Assembly: GCA_026395555.1 (NCBI GenBank)
Contig: JAPLYO010000032.1
Coordinates: 1-58,455 of the forward strand
Length of the DNA stretch: 58,455 nucleotides
DNA from: Candidatus Peregrinibacteria bacterium
Lineage (GTDB): Bacteria; Patescibacteriota; Gracilibacteria; UBA1369; UBA12463
Direction of reading: 5' to 3'
The first letter of the stretch is position 1. Every line of letters begins with the position of its first letter. The position numbers were made by a program, and so were the translations under genes. Shown here one piece after another: positions 24,288 through 33,218 of this stretch. A model generated the notes under the pieces. That model did no database searches. It saw only the letters and a program-made list of their open reading frames with translations, and was not told the DNA's origin.

Positions 24288-26240
24288 ATGGCAATAGCTT
24301 CCCCAAATCCCTCTGGTCGTAATCGACCTACAGGCGCTCCCAAAAATGCTCCATCAAGTAGCCTTTTTCAGAAGGGCTTTGCGGCTTTGAGAAATATTTC
24401 CGCTATACAAGCTCTCGTCGCAATTTCAGTGATTGCCGCTGCGGGCTATGGAGTGAAACGTCATACTGACTCTGCGTCTATTGAAGAATGGAAGGCGGAA
24501 AAAGAACAGGAGAAGGCGCGAGCCGCTATTTTGCTTTATACTCCGGAACTGTATCCTACTGCGGAAAGTAGGGTGACGTATCTTCGCGATAAGTACGGTA
24601 TCGATGCCGCAGTCCTCGAGGGTAAGATTTTGCATGATCAAAACTTTGTCACGAAACGTACAGAGGTCAAGGAGTGCGATTGCGTCACGGAGCATTTTAC
24701 AGAATATGATCTTCCTCGTAAGGTTGAGGCGGGTGATCCCAAAAATTTCCCGGCGTTTCTCGATGCGATCTGTAGGGCCGTCAGTAAGTATCCGGTGAGT
24801 CTTTTTCAGGAAATGAACGGATTGAAAATTCAGATGTCAGGTAAAATTGAGATTGAGGGAGTATCCGGCGGAACAATTGGAGGATATGCAGATGGCCCAT
24901 TCCAAATGATTGTGGCGTATCATCCGGATCCTGAACAAAATATAGAGACGTTCGATCATGAGTTTTTGCATAACCTTGATTTTAAACATAATGATCTGAT
25001 TGGTGATGATGATCAGTGGATTCTGAAGTCCGGATCAAAAGCGGATTATATTGGCTATAAGCTCGTCCTCGATGATCTGCCGTGGACTCCTCCTGAAGGT
25101 TTTGCGAGAAAGTATGGGAAGGCGAGCGTGCCGGAGGATCAGGCGACCATTGCTGAGAATCTTTTCCAGCCTCATTATCTCAAGCACATGATTCGTAGGG
25201 CGCTGCATGGTGACAAGTCCCTTCTCATGAAGTTGCAGCTCGTCACCGCATGCATAATTGATCCTCTCACGGAGCAGTTTTCTCGTACGATGACATTGAA
25301 AGAATATCAAGCATATTCGGGTTTTGATGGGTATCGTTACTATCATGCTTGGTCTCCAGAAATGGATCATGCGTATTGGAATGGCTTATTGAGCCAGGTT
25401 TCTACCGAAGAGGATGCTCGAAGAGGCGTTGCTCGCAATATGAATGACGCGAATGCGGATCTGATTTCTCACATTACCGCCGAGGATGATGTGCGTCTCG
25501 GTCTTCACGTGGATGCCGGTAACTTATTTTATGCCGCCCATGAGTCAAAACTAGCCAAGAAAGAATATCTCATCGCGGCGGCGGAGGCTGAGAAAAATGA
25601 CAAGTTACGATTTGCCGCTGATTTATATTATAACGCCGGAGAAAGAGCCAAGGCGAAAATACTTTATGAAAAGTCGGCACAGCAAAATGTAGCGAAGCAT
25701 ATTTGGGATGGTGCTGCTATTGACTATGCGAGAGCGGGTAATGCCGAGAAGGCTCATGAGTGTGCGCTTGAGTTTTTCAAGGGTATCAAAGCGGGTGACT
25801 ACGGTAAGCCCATAAAGGGGGTTCACAGTGTTCCTGTTTCTTTGGCTGTTCCTCTTATGGACGTTGCACGAGAGTGTTACGATTGGAAAAATCTTCCGGA
25901 TATGGCGCTCGAACTTCTGCACGCCATCGCAAAAGAAGATGGTGGCATCAATGCTATTATCATTTATGAAAAATTAGGAGAGGTGAAGCAGAGAGCTGCT
26001 TCAACCCATAATGAAAAAGACTCAGAGGTGGCCGTGAATCACTGGTACCTGAAAATGGCAAAACGCCTGGAGGCAAAGGGTGAGGGATTAGACAATGTCG
26101 CCCTGCTGTACGAGAAGGGCGGGAGCTTCAAGGATGCTCAGCGATGTCTAGAGCTCTACAAGACGAAAAATGAGGGAAATTTAGCTCTTTTAGCCGATGC
26201 CATTCGTAAGCTTGCCGACCTCGAGAGTCGTAAGAAGTAG
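24288..26240 (+). CDS. Membrane-tethered HExxH metallopeptidase-like protein with helical repeats
   Basis: No known family is certain. The N-terminus (about 1-35) is basic and Pro/Ser-rich, followed by a hydrophobic segment (AIQALVAISVIAAAGYGV, about 35-54), giving an N-in/C-out single-span topology. The HEFLHNLDF motif at residues 224-228 is a zinc-peptidase HExxH, in a region with GGYADGPFQMIVAY before it. After about 395, repeats resembling TPR/Sel1 helices occur (AAEAEKNDKLRFAADLYYNAG, AKILYEKSAQ, YARAGNAEKAHECALEF, VALLYEKGGSFKDAQRC). ATG 24288 is used because the -10-like TACAAT (24260-24265) overlaps the in-frame ATG at 24264. Peptidase activity is an inference from one motif. Confidence 0.6.
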   Translation: MAIASPNPSGRNRPTGAPKNAPSSSLFQKGFAALRNISAIQALVAISVIAAAGYGVKRHTDSASIEEWKAEKEQEKARAAILLYTPELYPTAESRVTYLRDKYGIDAAVLEGKILHDQNFVTKRTEVKECDCVTEHFTEYDLPRKVEAGDPKNFPAFLDAICRAVSKYPVSLFQEMNGLKIQMSGKIEIEGVSGGTIGGYADGPFQMIVAYHPDPEQNIETFDHEFLHNLDFKHNDLIGDDDQWILKSGSKADYIGYKLVLDDLPWTPPEGFARKYGKASVPEDQATIAENLFQPHYLKHMIRRALHGDKSLLMKLQLVTACIIDPLTEQFSRTMTLKEYQAYSGFDGYRYYHAWSPEMDHAYWNGLLSQVSTEEDARRGVARNMNDANADLISHITAEDDVRLGLHVDAGNLFYAAHESKLAKKEYLIAAAEAEKNDKLRFAADLYYNAGERAKAKILYEKSAQQNVAKHIWDGAAIDYARAGNAEKAHECALEFFKGIKAGDYGKPIKGVHSVPVSLAVPLMDVARECYDWKNLPDMALELLHAIAKEDGGINAIIIYEKLGEVKQRAASTHNEKDSEVAVNHWYLKMAKRLEAKGEGLDNVALLYEKGGSFKDAQRCLELYKTKNEGNLALLADAIRKLADLESRKK

Positions 26241-26241
26241 C

Positions 26242-26270
26242 TTGAAACGAAAAGTGTTTTGTGGTATACT
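26242..26270 (+). promoter_or_regulatory. Promoter of the 1069-residue protein gene
   Basis: TTGAAA (26242-26247), 17-nt spacer, TATACT (26265-26270). The expected leader of about 33 nt holds AGGGGAAGG, but 30 nt upstream of the ATG, too far to act as a ribosome-binding site. Confidence 0.65.
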
Positions 26271-26309
26271 TAGGGGAAGGTAAAAATAAACATCAATAAC
26301 ACTTTCTCT

Positions 26310-29300
26310 ATGGCAACTCCGAACAGAGCAATTACAAGTCTCGATATTCGACCAGAAAAACTAGGAGAGCTCACGGCTGCTCTCGAACAAGATTTGAAAA
26401 ATCTTCATCGGCAACTCGGCAATCCTGATGACATTAATCAGCCTGCGCTCGAGAAAATCATTCTCCAAATTATGAAGCATGTTCCCGGTGATCTCACGAG
26501 AGATTTCGATAAGGAGCTTATTGGCGAGATCAAAACGGACATTGCCCGTGTTCTCACTGAATACGCTCAGCACGTCAAAGGTCGTACTCCAAATGAGTCT
26601 GATATTGGTATGTTGGTAGATGCGCTTATTCTCTCTCTGATGAAACATCAGGGCGTCGCATTGGCTGCGAAGAATGTACTTGATACGAATCCCGCTATTC
26701 TCGATCCTAAATATCAGCCTCTTATCAAAGGAGGGCATATCTCGGTTATCGGACATAGGATGATGACTCTTCTCACATGGGCAGGTTCCTTCATTACAAC
26801 CAATGAGTATATCAGAGAGCATATTGATAAGTTTGGGGTTCACTTGAAGATTGATAACGAGCTCGCAAAGTCTCTTAAAAAATATGCATCTCCTGCGATT
26901 GCGGCGACATTTTCTCAGTTGGTTCGTGTTATCAAAGATGAGACAGAAAAGATCGCTCTTCATGAAAAAGTTCCTGGAATTAAGGGATTTTTCCGAGCTA
27001 TCGGTAGACCTTTTACCAAGAAGCCAGATGCTACTGATGTAGTGGCGAGTGATGCTATCGTAAAGGCAAATCGTCGAATGGGTCTCATGATGGGATCGGC
27101 CGCTGGTGTTTGGGTTGCCGGCAAGATTATCGTTGTGCTTTTAGATGCTTTTAGTAATTTGACGGGATATGCCACGACACAACTCAAGTCTGAAGTGGTG
27201 AGTGAGGCTGTTGAAAAAGGAAAACATGATATCGCTGCTCGTAGCGATGCGATTCGTCAAAAGATCGCGGCGCTCCATGCTGACGAGATTGCTCCTGCGG
27301 ATCTCAGTGCTGCTCCAACGAGTACGGATGTACCTACTGTTAAATTCGGAAAACTAGTAGAAAAAGACATAGCAGATGAAATTGGAGGTACTGGAGTTAC
27401 TCAGGCCAAGGGCGCCTTTTCTATGGCGCATGCAAAGATGTATATGTACCAGGACAAGCCGGTATCTCGAGCTTATTTGGAAATGAATGCAGCAGCTATT
27501 ATGAAAGATGCTGAAGATCGAGGTAAGCCTACGACACTTGCACGTGCAACGGAGCAGGTAAAGCTTCGTACTGAGTTCCTCGCTGCGATTGATGAGTCCG
27601 GAGTTGCGAGCAATTCCGTATCACTTCCCGGTGAAATTTCTGCGACGATGGAGGCGAAATTTACAAAGGTAGACCATCTTCTTAATGATATTAGTAAGCT
27701 TATGGGTTCTGGACATCTCAATCCCGAGAGCGATCAGGGCGATCTCGAAAAAGAGTTCAAGGTCATGACTGATAAGATCCAGGAGATTAGCGTTATTCTC
27801 AATAAAGAACTTCCAAAAGATGTGAATACCGATCTTGCTCGTTACAATGCTCTCAATCAGAGACTTGCTGAGATTGCTTCAAGATTTCCTAAGGTATATC
27901 CAAATTATAAGGCTTCACATATGGAGCCATGGATGCTGGGAGAGATCAAAATTGACGCTTCAAAAATCTGCATTCCTAGACCACCATCCGTGGATGAGAC
28001 AAATCTCCTCGCCTTCATGAAAAAGAACTGGGGTACGGATATTCCAAGAACTCTCAAAAATCCTGAGGGGGGAAAGAGTTTGGCGAGTTGGACGGTGGCC
28101 GGTAATCTTCTCAAATACATTCTTATTTCCATGATGATTTCCTATGGAGATCTCCTTATGTTCCTTTATTTCAGCCGAAAAGCCTACAACAAGGACAGTG
28201 CTGAAGCAGAGAAGAAGCGAGATGAGTGGATCAAGAATTACCATGACAAGATGGTGAATATTCTTACTCGTCAGTTAAATTCGGGTATGTTTGGTAGTCA
28301 TTTCAACGATGCTGGCGAGATAGCTACGCAGACGGTGGAGAAGGCTCTTGATGATCGTGTCAAAGAGCTTACTACGGCAACGCTCGTCGGTCCTCCTACT
28401 ATTTGGGGAAAGATGAAGGCTCCTTGGAGAATCGGTAGAGAATCAAAATTTTTCAAAGTCCTTACCAGAATTGTTCCTTTTTCTGCACCGGCTGATTACG
28501 CTGGTTATACTGAAGAGGCTCAGCGACATAACGCAGAGGTGAAGGCTTATTTACAGATCCTCGGATCGGCAGATGAGATGGGTCAGCTCTTGCAGAAGAT
28601 TCTTCCCGGCTTGAGACTCGTAGTCGAGCCACGTCCAGGCGATTCTCATCAGGATGTTCTCAATATCAATAGAGGCGTGACGGTTGAACGACGCGATACG
28701 ATGCAGATTGATACCATTAATGCTGCTCGTCGTCAGATTGGTACGATTCAGTCCGCCACGGACGCATCTACTTCTGCTGCTGATTGGGAAAAGCAGTGGG
28801 CACTCTTGAGTGAACAGGAACAGGTACTAAATAAAATTAATCCTCAGATTTCTGAAGATAATCGTGAGACGTACAATGAAGTTGTCACCGAGTTGCATGA
28901 GGTGCAGAGAGAGCTTGAGCGCGTGCTTGCGCAGATCGTAGAGCGCGAGAACTTAACGGCTACAGTTTCTTCTTCTGATAGCGATGAGAGTTTGTTGGCC
29001 CGCAAGAGTATGCTAGAAAGACTTGAGACTCTTCTTGAGAAATTAGACACCTCCAAAAATTTTGACTTTGCCGCTACAGTCAATGCGGCTCTGAGAGGTA
29101 TCACCGTTGCTATTCGTGAAATCGATACTGCTCGCGAGGAAAAGCGTCTTGATGCCGCTGTTGCCGGACGTCAGGAAGGCTTGAGGGATGTTTTTGAGGC
29201 CGCAGAAAGGGATGTTACGAGATTAAAGAAGTGGTCACTGGGAAACAAAGAGAGCGATACCGATGCAGTTCGTGCTGAAAATCTTGCTACACTTCTTGGT

Positions 29301-29519
29301 CATCGATTGGCCGTCCGCGCACTGAAGCCTGGCGAAAAAATGCCTAAGGATGTTGCAGATGATTTGGAGGCAAAGGCTCGCGTTATACTTGAAAATCTTG
29401 GACAGATCTATCACGCATATCCTGACCGACAGCGCGAAATGCAGAAGCTTGCTGATGAGTTTGTTCCTGCTCAGGCGAAATTAAAAACATTCTACCCAGT
29501 TCCCGAAGAGACTTTATAG
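26310..29519 (+). CDS. Unknown 1069-residue protein with two hydrophobic segments
   Basis: No domain recognised. The first ~250 residues are helical and soluble; a hydrophobic segment lies near 258-280 (GLMMGSAAGVWVAGKIIVV) and another near 620-642 (YILISMMISYGDLLMFLYF). From about 780 the chain is a long charged helical region with heptad-like stretches (EEQVLNKINP, VTELHEVQRELERVLAQIVER, SMLERLETLLEKLD), probably coiled coil. There is no signal peptide. It has its own promoter and terminator, so it is a single-gene unit. It follows the metallopeptidase-like gene by 69 nt. Architecture recalls the 600-residue protein at 12636; both may belong to one lineage-specific group. Confidence 0.75.
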   Translation: MATPNRAITSLDIRPEKLGELTAALEQDLKNLHRQLGNPDDINQPALEKIILQIMKHVPGDLTRDFDKELIGEIKTDIARVLTEYAQHVKGRTPNESDIGMLVDALILSLMKHQGVALAAKNVLDTNPAILDPKYQPLIKGGHISVIGHRMMTLLTWAGSFITTNEYIREHIDKFGVHLKIDNELAKSLKKYASPAIAATFSQLVRVIKDETEKIALHEKVPGIKGFFRAIGRPFTKKPDATDVVASDAIVKANRRMGLMMGSAAGVWVAGKIIVVLLDAFSNLTGYATTQLKSEVVSEAVEKGKHDIAARSDAIRQKIAALHADEIAPADLSAAPTSTDVPTVKFGKLVEKDIADEIGGTGVTQAKGAFSMAHAKMYMYQDKPVSRAYLEMNAAAIMKDAEDRGKPTTLARATEQVKLRTEFLAAIDESGVASNSVSLPGEISATMEAKFTKVDHLLNDISKLMGSGHLNPESDQGDLEKEFKVMTDKIQEISVILNKELPKDVNTDLARYNALNQRLAEIASRFPKVYPNYKASHMEPWMLGEIKIDASKICIPRPPSVDETNLLAFMKKNWGTDIPRTLKNPEGGKSLASWTVAGNLLKYILISMMISYGDLLMFLYFSRKAYNKDSAEAEKKRDEWIKNYHDKMVNILTRQLNSGMFGSHFNDAGEIATQTVEKALDDRVKELTTATLVGPPTIWGKMKAPWRIGRESKFFKVLTRIVPFSAPADYAGYTEEAQRHNAEVKAYLQILGSADEMGQLLQKILPGLRLVVEPRPGDSHQDVLNINRGVTVERRDTMQIDTINAARRQIGTIQSATDASTSAADWEKQWALLSEQEQVLNKINPQISEDNRETYNEVVTELHEVQRELERVLAQIVERENLTATVSSSDSDESLLARKSMLERLETLLEKLDTSKNFDFAATVNAALRGITVAIREIDTAREEKRLDAAVAGRQEGLRDVFEAAERDVTRLKKWSLGNKESDTDAVRAENLATLLGHRLAVRALKPGEKMPKDVADDLEAKARVILENLGQIYHAYPDRQREMQKLADEFVPAQAKLKTFYPVPEETL

Positions 29520-29529
29520 TCTTAGAATT

Positions 29530-30372
29530 TCAGTAGCATTTTTCAAAGGCCCTTCCGATTATGCGAAGGGCTTTTTTGCGCTGCAAATAAGAAAGATCCG
29601 CAGGAGGCGATACGGTTGTTTTGTTGATATCTACCACATATATTTGCGAGTCGGTATTGTCGCGCAGTACGTCCATTTCTCCGAAGTCTAGGTGTATTTC
29701 CTTGGCGATCGAGAGGAGCTCTTCCTGTTCTTTTGCGCTTAACGTATCGTTCGTTGCTGCTATGGTGGTATTTTTTCCGAAGCTTTTGAACCGATCATAT
29801 ATTGACCGATGAATTTTGTAGACGAGAGGAATTTGTGACCCCACGATTACGACTCTCAAATCTTCTATTTCATTATCTTTTTCGTTATGAATAAGCCGCT
29901 CGTAGACGCACTCAGGATGTGGATTTGTAATGGGCCCCTCGATGATTTCTCCATCATGAGATGCGTTGCGTTCTGATTTTTTCACCATGGGGCCATGGTA
30001 TTTTTCCGGATCGACCGAGAGATTTCGATGCGTAACTTCTGTGAAGATTTTTGCGACCGTACTCTTGCCGATGTCGAGGCATTTTCCATTTATCCATTTC
30101 GAGGCTTCGGGTGGAAGTGTTGTTGCATCTATGATGGTAGCGTCTTTGAAAAGAATAGTCGGCCCTTGTGGATTTTTTGTATTGGTTAAGCGAAATCCGC
30201 ATACGTGAGCCATATTCCACAGTGTGTATGTCGGCCACGGTTTGCGGGGGTAACAGTTAATCGTGTAGTTTGTTTTATTTTTTTCGCCAAAAAGCGCGAA
30301 ACCAATCGTGTGCATTGCATGTCGTATCCCAGCTAATAGTGCCATTATCATGTTAATTTTCCTTTTCTCCAC
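29530..30372 (-). CDS. ATP-grasp-like protein of unknown substrate
   Basis: 280 residues, no signal peptide. The C-terminal half has features of ATP-grasp ligases: LRVVIVGSQIPLVYK as a beta strand, then KEIHLDFGEMDVLRD and IYVVDINKTTVSP, which resemble the metal-binding E/D ... D-x-N pattern of the fold. In the middle, LDIGKSTVAKIF and HGPMVKKSERNASHDG are conserved-looking. The gene starts within the last codons of trmD (25-nt overlap; ATG 30351 or 30345 would reduce or remove it), so translation may be coupled. Relatives of this shape are often uncharacterised; the assignment is tentative. It ends with UGA. Confidence 0.5.
   Translation of the reverse strand: MEKRKINMIMALLAGIRHAMHTIGFALFGEKNKTNYTINCYPRKPWPTYTLWNMAHVCGFRLTNTKNPQGPTILFKDATIIDATTLPPEASKWINGKCLDIGKSTVAKIFTEVTHRNLSVDPEKYHGPMVKKSERNASHDGEIIEGPITNPHPECVYERLIHNEKDNEIEDLRVVIVGSQIPLVYKIHRSIYDRFKSFGKNTTIAATNDTLSAKEQEELLSIAKEIHLDFGEMDVLRDNTDSQIYVVDINKTTVSPPADLSYLQRKKALRIIGRAFEKCY
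29549..29577 (+). terminator. Intrinsic terminator after the 1069-residue protein gene
   Basis: GCCCTTC (29549-29555) pairs with GAAGGGC (29565-29571) across a 9-nt loop, followed by six T residues. It lies inside the 3' coding end of the convergent ATP-grasp-like gene. Confidence 0.85.
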
Positions 30373-30992
30373 TCTTTGATTTTTCCATGGTGGCCGGATT
30401 GAAGTACCTCTGGAACTTCCATGTCCATGAAGACGGGTGGACGCGTGTAGTGGGGATACTCTTTTTTGCCCTCTAGTGCCTCTGAGAACGATTCTTCTAC
30501 GACGGAGTCGTGTTTACCGATGAACTCGGGAACGAAGCGCGAGACGGCGTCCAGGACGACGAGCGCTGGCAGCTCACCTCCGGTTAAGACGTACTTTCCG
30601 ATGGATAACTCTTCATCTACGCAGAGATCGATGACTCGCTGATCAATTCCTTCATATCTTCCGCAGACGAGAATCAGTCCAGGCTTCTTTGCCAATGATT
30701 GTGCTTTCTTGTGCGTAAGCATTTTTCCTCTCGGAGAGAGATAAATTACCGGTCCCTTGTTGAGTTTTTTTGCATGCATAATGGCATCATAAAGCGGCTG
30801 TGGTGTCATCACCATGCCCGGCCCGCCACCGTAGGGGATAGCGTCGACCTTCTGATGCCGGTCTTTGGAAAACTTCCTAATATCATGAATTTCAATATCG
30901 AGAATGTTCTTGGCTTTTGCGCGCTTGAACATACTCTCGTTGAGATATGAATCAAATATAGCCGGGAAGATGGAGAGAATGTCGAAACGCAT
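30348..30992 (-). CDS. trmD: tRNA (guanine37-N1)-methyltransferase
   Basis: SPOUT-class methyltransferase that makes m1G37 in tRNA and prevents frameshifting. From ATG 30992 the protein has 214 residues beginning MRFDILSIFP, with DIRKFSKDRHQKVDAIPYGGGPGMVM, LSPRGK, CGRYEGIDQRV and GKYVLTGGELPALV, the deep-trefoil-knot motifs that bind SAM. The longer start at 31073 adds 27 unrelated residues and overlaps the lipoprotein gene. A weak TACACT box ends about 10 nt before the ATG. rplS and rimM, common neighbours, are absent. Confidence 0.95.
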   Translation of the reverse strand: MRFDILSIFPAIFDSYLNESMFKRAKAKNILDIEIHDIRKFSKDRHQKVDAIPYGGGPGMVMTPQPLYDAIMHAKKLNKGPVIYLSPRGKMLTHKKAQSLAKKPGLILVCGRYEGIDQRVIDLCVDEELSIGKYVLTGGELPALVVLDAVSRFVPEFIGKHDSVVEESFSEALEGKKEYPHYTRPPVFMDMEVPEVLQSGHHGKIKEWRKGKLT

Positions 30993-31018
30993 AGGGTGAT
31001 TGAGTGTAACTTCCAGTA

Positions 31019-31597
31019 TTAGTCCTTCAGGCTGAATGCTTTGTCCCATGCTGTTTGGCCGCCACCATTCCAATCGATCGTGTAGGTGTTTCCCGGAAGA
31101 GCGGCTTTTTTGATGGTTTCCTCGATTTGAGCGCGCACTCGTGGCATCTCACATGTGCCTCCAAAACTAAACTGTCCATCGAGATGAACGACGAGCTGTG
31201 TTCCACTTTGGTCAACCGACTGAATGGTTACTTGCTGACTGGCCAGCGGATTCTGGAGATTTTGTGCCTGAAACTGATTGGCGGTCATGTTGATGATGAC
31301 CAGTATCGCTGCATTGATCGAGGCGACAGGATTTGCTGCGTCGTACTGACTGATCGTGGTTGTTGTGACCGGCACGGCGCTGTCTCCGCATCCGACCTTG
31401 ACACTATTCGCCGAAGCACCGTTATCGTCAGGCTTAATCATATAGACCGTTGTTTGATTGGTCTGAGCCGTGGCCGCCGGAGGTGTTGTAGTATTCTGGC
31501 TCTGCGTCGGAGCAGGAGCCGGAACTGGATTTTGACCGCAGCCGGTAAGGCTGATGATTAACACGAAAGTGCTGATGATTTTGATAGAGTTATTCAT
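31019..31597 (-). CDS. Lipoprotein with a GerMN-like domain
   Basis: A signal peptide ending in the lipobox ISLTGC shows that it is a lipoprotein anchored outside. A Pro/Thr/Gln-rich linker (about 22-50) leads to a domain that fits GerMN: GCGDSAVPVT, PVASINAAILVII, VVHLDGQFSFGGTCE and a final helix RVRAQIEETIKKAA. GerMN domains occur in spore-germination and cell-envelope lipoproteins; here it cannot imply spores. Start at 31597 (second ATG) or 31606; both keep the signal. The promoter TATAAT lies at 31638-31633. Confidence 0.7.
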   Translation of the reverse strand: MNNSIKIISTFVLIISLTGCGQNPVPAPAPTQSQNTTTPPAATAQTNQTTVYMIKPDDNGASANSVKVGCGDSAVPVTTTTISQYDAANPVASINAAILVIINMTANQFQAQNLQNPLASQQVTIQSVDQSGTQLVVHLDGQFSFGGTCEMPRVRAQIEETIKKAALPGNTYTIDWNGGGQTAWDKAFSLKD

Positions 31598-31632
31598 TTT
31601 GATCATGGAGAGAATATTAGTTTAGTATTCGC

Positions 31633-31638
31633 ATTATA
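31633..31638 (-). promoter_or_regulatory. -10 box of the lipoprotein gene
   Basis: Minus-strand TATAAT just downstream of the rpsI terminator. The -35 is poor (TACTCC at 17-nt spacing). The expected leader is about 20-30 nt. Confidence 0.4.
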
Positions 31639-31662
31639 CTCATTATTCTATCTTTGGAGTAG

Positions 31663-31690
31663 AAAAAAGACCCTGGAATCCAGGGTCTTT
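31663..31690 (-). terminator. Intrinsic terminator ending the ribosomal protein operon
   Basis: Minus strand GACCCTGG (31687-31680) pairs with CCAGGGTC (31676-31669) over a 3-nt loop, with six T residues after it and four A residues before it. It follows rpsI, marking the end of the long ribosomal-protein transcript. Confidence 0.9.
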
Positions 31691-31729
31691 TGAATTGTTG
31701 TTGTGAATTCCTCCAAGGGAGAGCGTGAA

Positions 31730-32290
31730 CTAACGCTTGCTCCACTGTGGTGCTCTTCGAGCTCTGTGAAGACCGTACTTCTTGCGCTCTTTCATACGTG
31801 GATCACGTGTGAGGAAGCCGGCACGCTTGAGAGTGATACGAAGGGTTGGATCAAAGGCGAGAAGCGCCTTGGCAATACCGTGACGGATAGCGTCTGCCTG
31901 ACCGCTCTTTCCACCACCACTTGTCTTAACCGTAATATCAAATGTTTTGCTGTGTCCTGTGATTCGGAGTGGAGCCTTGATAGAGTCTCGCTTGTCTGGG
32001 ACACCGATGTACTCTTCAATCTTCATACCGTTGATCTCGATTGTTCCTGTACCCTTGTCGTAAAGACGAACACGGGCGACAGATGTTTTTCGGTTTCCTG
32101 CGGCATAGAAGAACTCTCCTGTTCGTGCTGGAAGCTTTGCGGCTGCCTTTACTACCTTTGCCTCTTTTACAACTTCAGCCTTGGCAACTTTAGGTGCTGC
32201 GACTGTTTCTGTTGCTTTTGGAGCTACTTTCTTAGGAGCTGCTGCCTTCTTTGCTGCTGGTTTTGACGTTGTTTTTTTGGTAGTTGCCAT
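31730..32290 (-). CDS. rpsI: 30S ribosomal protein S9 with N-terminal Ala/Lys-rich extension
   Basis: The S9 body starts near residue 60 ([18 protein letters not shown]) and ends with the conserved [17 protein letters not shown] tail that reaches toward the P-site tRNA. The first ~58 residues are a low-complexity Lys/Ala/Thr/Pro extension absent in typical S9 (about 130 residues). Last gene of the operon; 19 nt after rplM. Confidence 0.96.
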   Translation of the reverse strand: MATTKKTTSKPAAKKAAAPKKVAPKATETVAAPKVAKAEVVKEAKVVKAAAKLPARTGEFFYAAGNRKTSVARVRLYDKGTGTIEINGMKIEEYIGVPDKRDSIKAPLRITGHSKTFDITVKTSGGGKSGQADAIRHGIAKALLAFDPTLRITLKRAGFLTRDPRMKERKKYGLHRARRAPQWSKR

Positions 32291-32309
32291 AGGAGATTGA
32301 ATTGAATGT

Positions 32310-32756
32310 TTAGACTTCGATAGTTACAGGTTTCTGTGCTTCATGTGTGTGTGTTGGTCCCGTGAAGAGCTTAAGCTTCTCAAGAATTGGATCACGTAGT
32401 TTGTTTCGTGGAATCATTCCTTTTACAGCCTCGATCAAGATGTTCTCTGTACGGCCTGTTACTCGGAGTTCAGCAGGGGAGATAGCCTTCAAGTGACCTT
32501 TGTAGCCACTATGAGAGATATACTGCTTGGAAGTCTCTTTTTTACCAGTGAAAACAATTTGGTCTAGGTTTGTAACAATGACGAAATCGCCACAGTCCAT
32601 GTTTGAGACGAAATATGGCTTATTTTTTCCACGGAGGAGGTCGGCAACCATAACGGCTACTTTTCCTACAACCTTTCCGGCAGCATCGATGTGATACCAG
32701 TTACGGGTAATGTCTGCTTTCTTTGGTCTGAATGTCTTGTTGGCTGAAGTAGTCAT
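32310..32756 (-). CDS. rplM: 50S ribosomal protein L13
   Basis: 148 residues with the family motifs [35 protein letters not shown] and [10 protein letters not shown]13 is an early-assembly protein of the large subunit. Followed by rpsI, the usual pair, and here joined to the alpha operon, 23 nt after rplQ. Confidence 0.97.
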   Translation of the reverse strand: MTTSANKTFRPKKADITRNWYHIDAAGKVVGKVAVMVADLLRGKNKPYFVSNMDCGDFVIVTNLDQIVFTGKKETSKQYISHSGYKGHLKAISPAELRVTGRTENILIEAVKGMIPRNKLRDPILEKLKLFTGPTHTHEAQKPVTIEV

Positions 32757-32779
32757 TATAGTTTTTAAATATGAAGAAT

Positions 32780-33136
32780 TTATACGAGTTCTAGCTGAAT
32801 CAGATCGGCATTATCGCCCTTTCGGTTTCCTACGCGAAGACGTCGTGTGTAGCCTGATGTTCTTTCACTGTAGCGCTTTGCAAGGTCTTCGATAATCTTC
32901 TTTGAGGCATTCTCATGCTGGATGGCGCTGAAGATGTACTTGATGGCATTCTGCGCATCCTTCTTCTTTGCAGCAGTAATGAGCTTTTCTACGTAGGACT
33001 GAACTGCCTTGGCTCGTGGGCGAGTAGTCTGAATTTTTTCGTTGATAACGAGGCTGGCAGCAATATTTCTCAAGATTGAGACACTGTGCTCCTTGTCGAT
33101 TCCAATTTTCTGTAATTTTTTGACGCGATGTCGCAT
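32780..33136 (-). CDS. rplQ: 50S ribosomal protein L17
   Basis: 118 residues; MRHRVKKLQKIG... and the later TRPRAKAVQSYVEKLIT and YTRRLRVGNRKGDNADL match L17. It is preceded by rpoA, the normal end of the alpha operon, with an 82-nt gap holding an intergenic stem-loop repeat. Confidence 0.97.
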   Translation of the reverse strand: MRHRVKKLQKIGIDKEHSVSILRNIAASLVINEKIQTTRPRAKAVQSYVEKLITAAKKKDAQNAIKYIFSAIQHENASKKIIEDLAKRYSERTSGYTRRLRVGNRKGDNADLIQLELV

Positions 33137-33201
33137 GGGATACTGGGTTTAAATAGAGATTCTTGTTTATAGGAACGAATATGGGCTTGGGATCGGGATC
33201 T

Positions 33202-33216
33202 GACACCTTCGGTGTC
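33202..33216 (-). repeat. Intergenic stem-loop repeat (type A) after rpoA
   Basis: GACACC-GAA-GGTGTC on the minus strand, 2 nt after the rpoA stop codon. Similar copies follow rpsD, rpsM and rplE, each with a GATCCCG-like tail. Confidence 0.75.
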
Positions 33217-33218
33217 TA

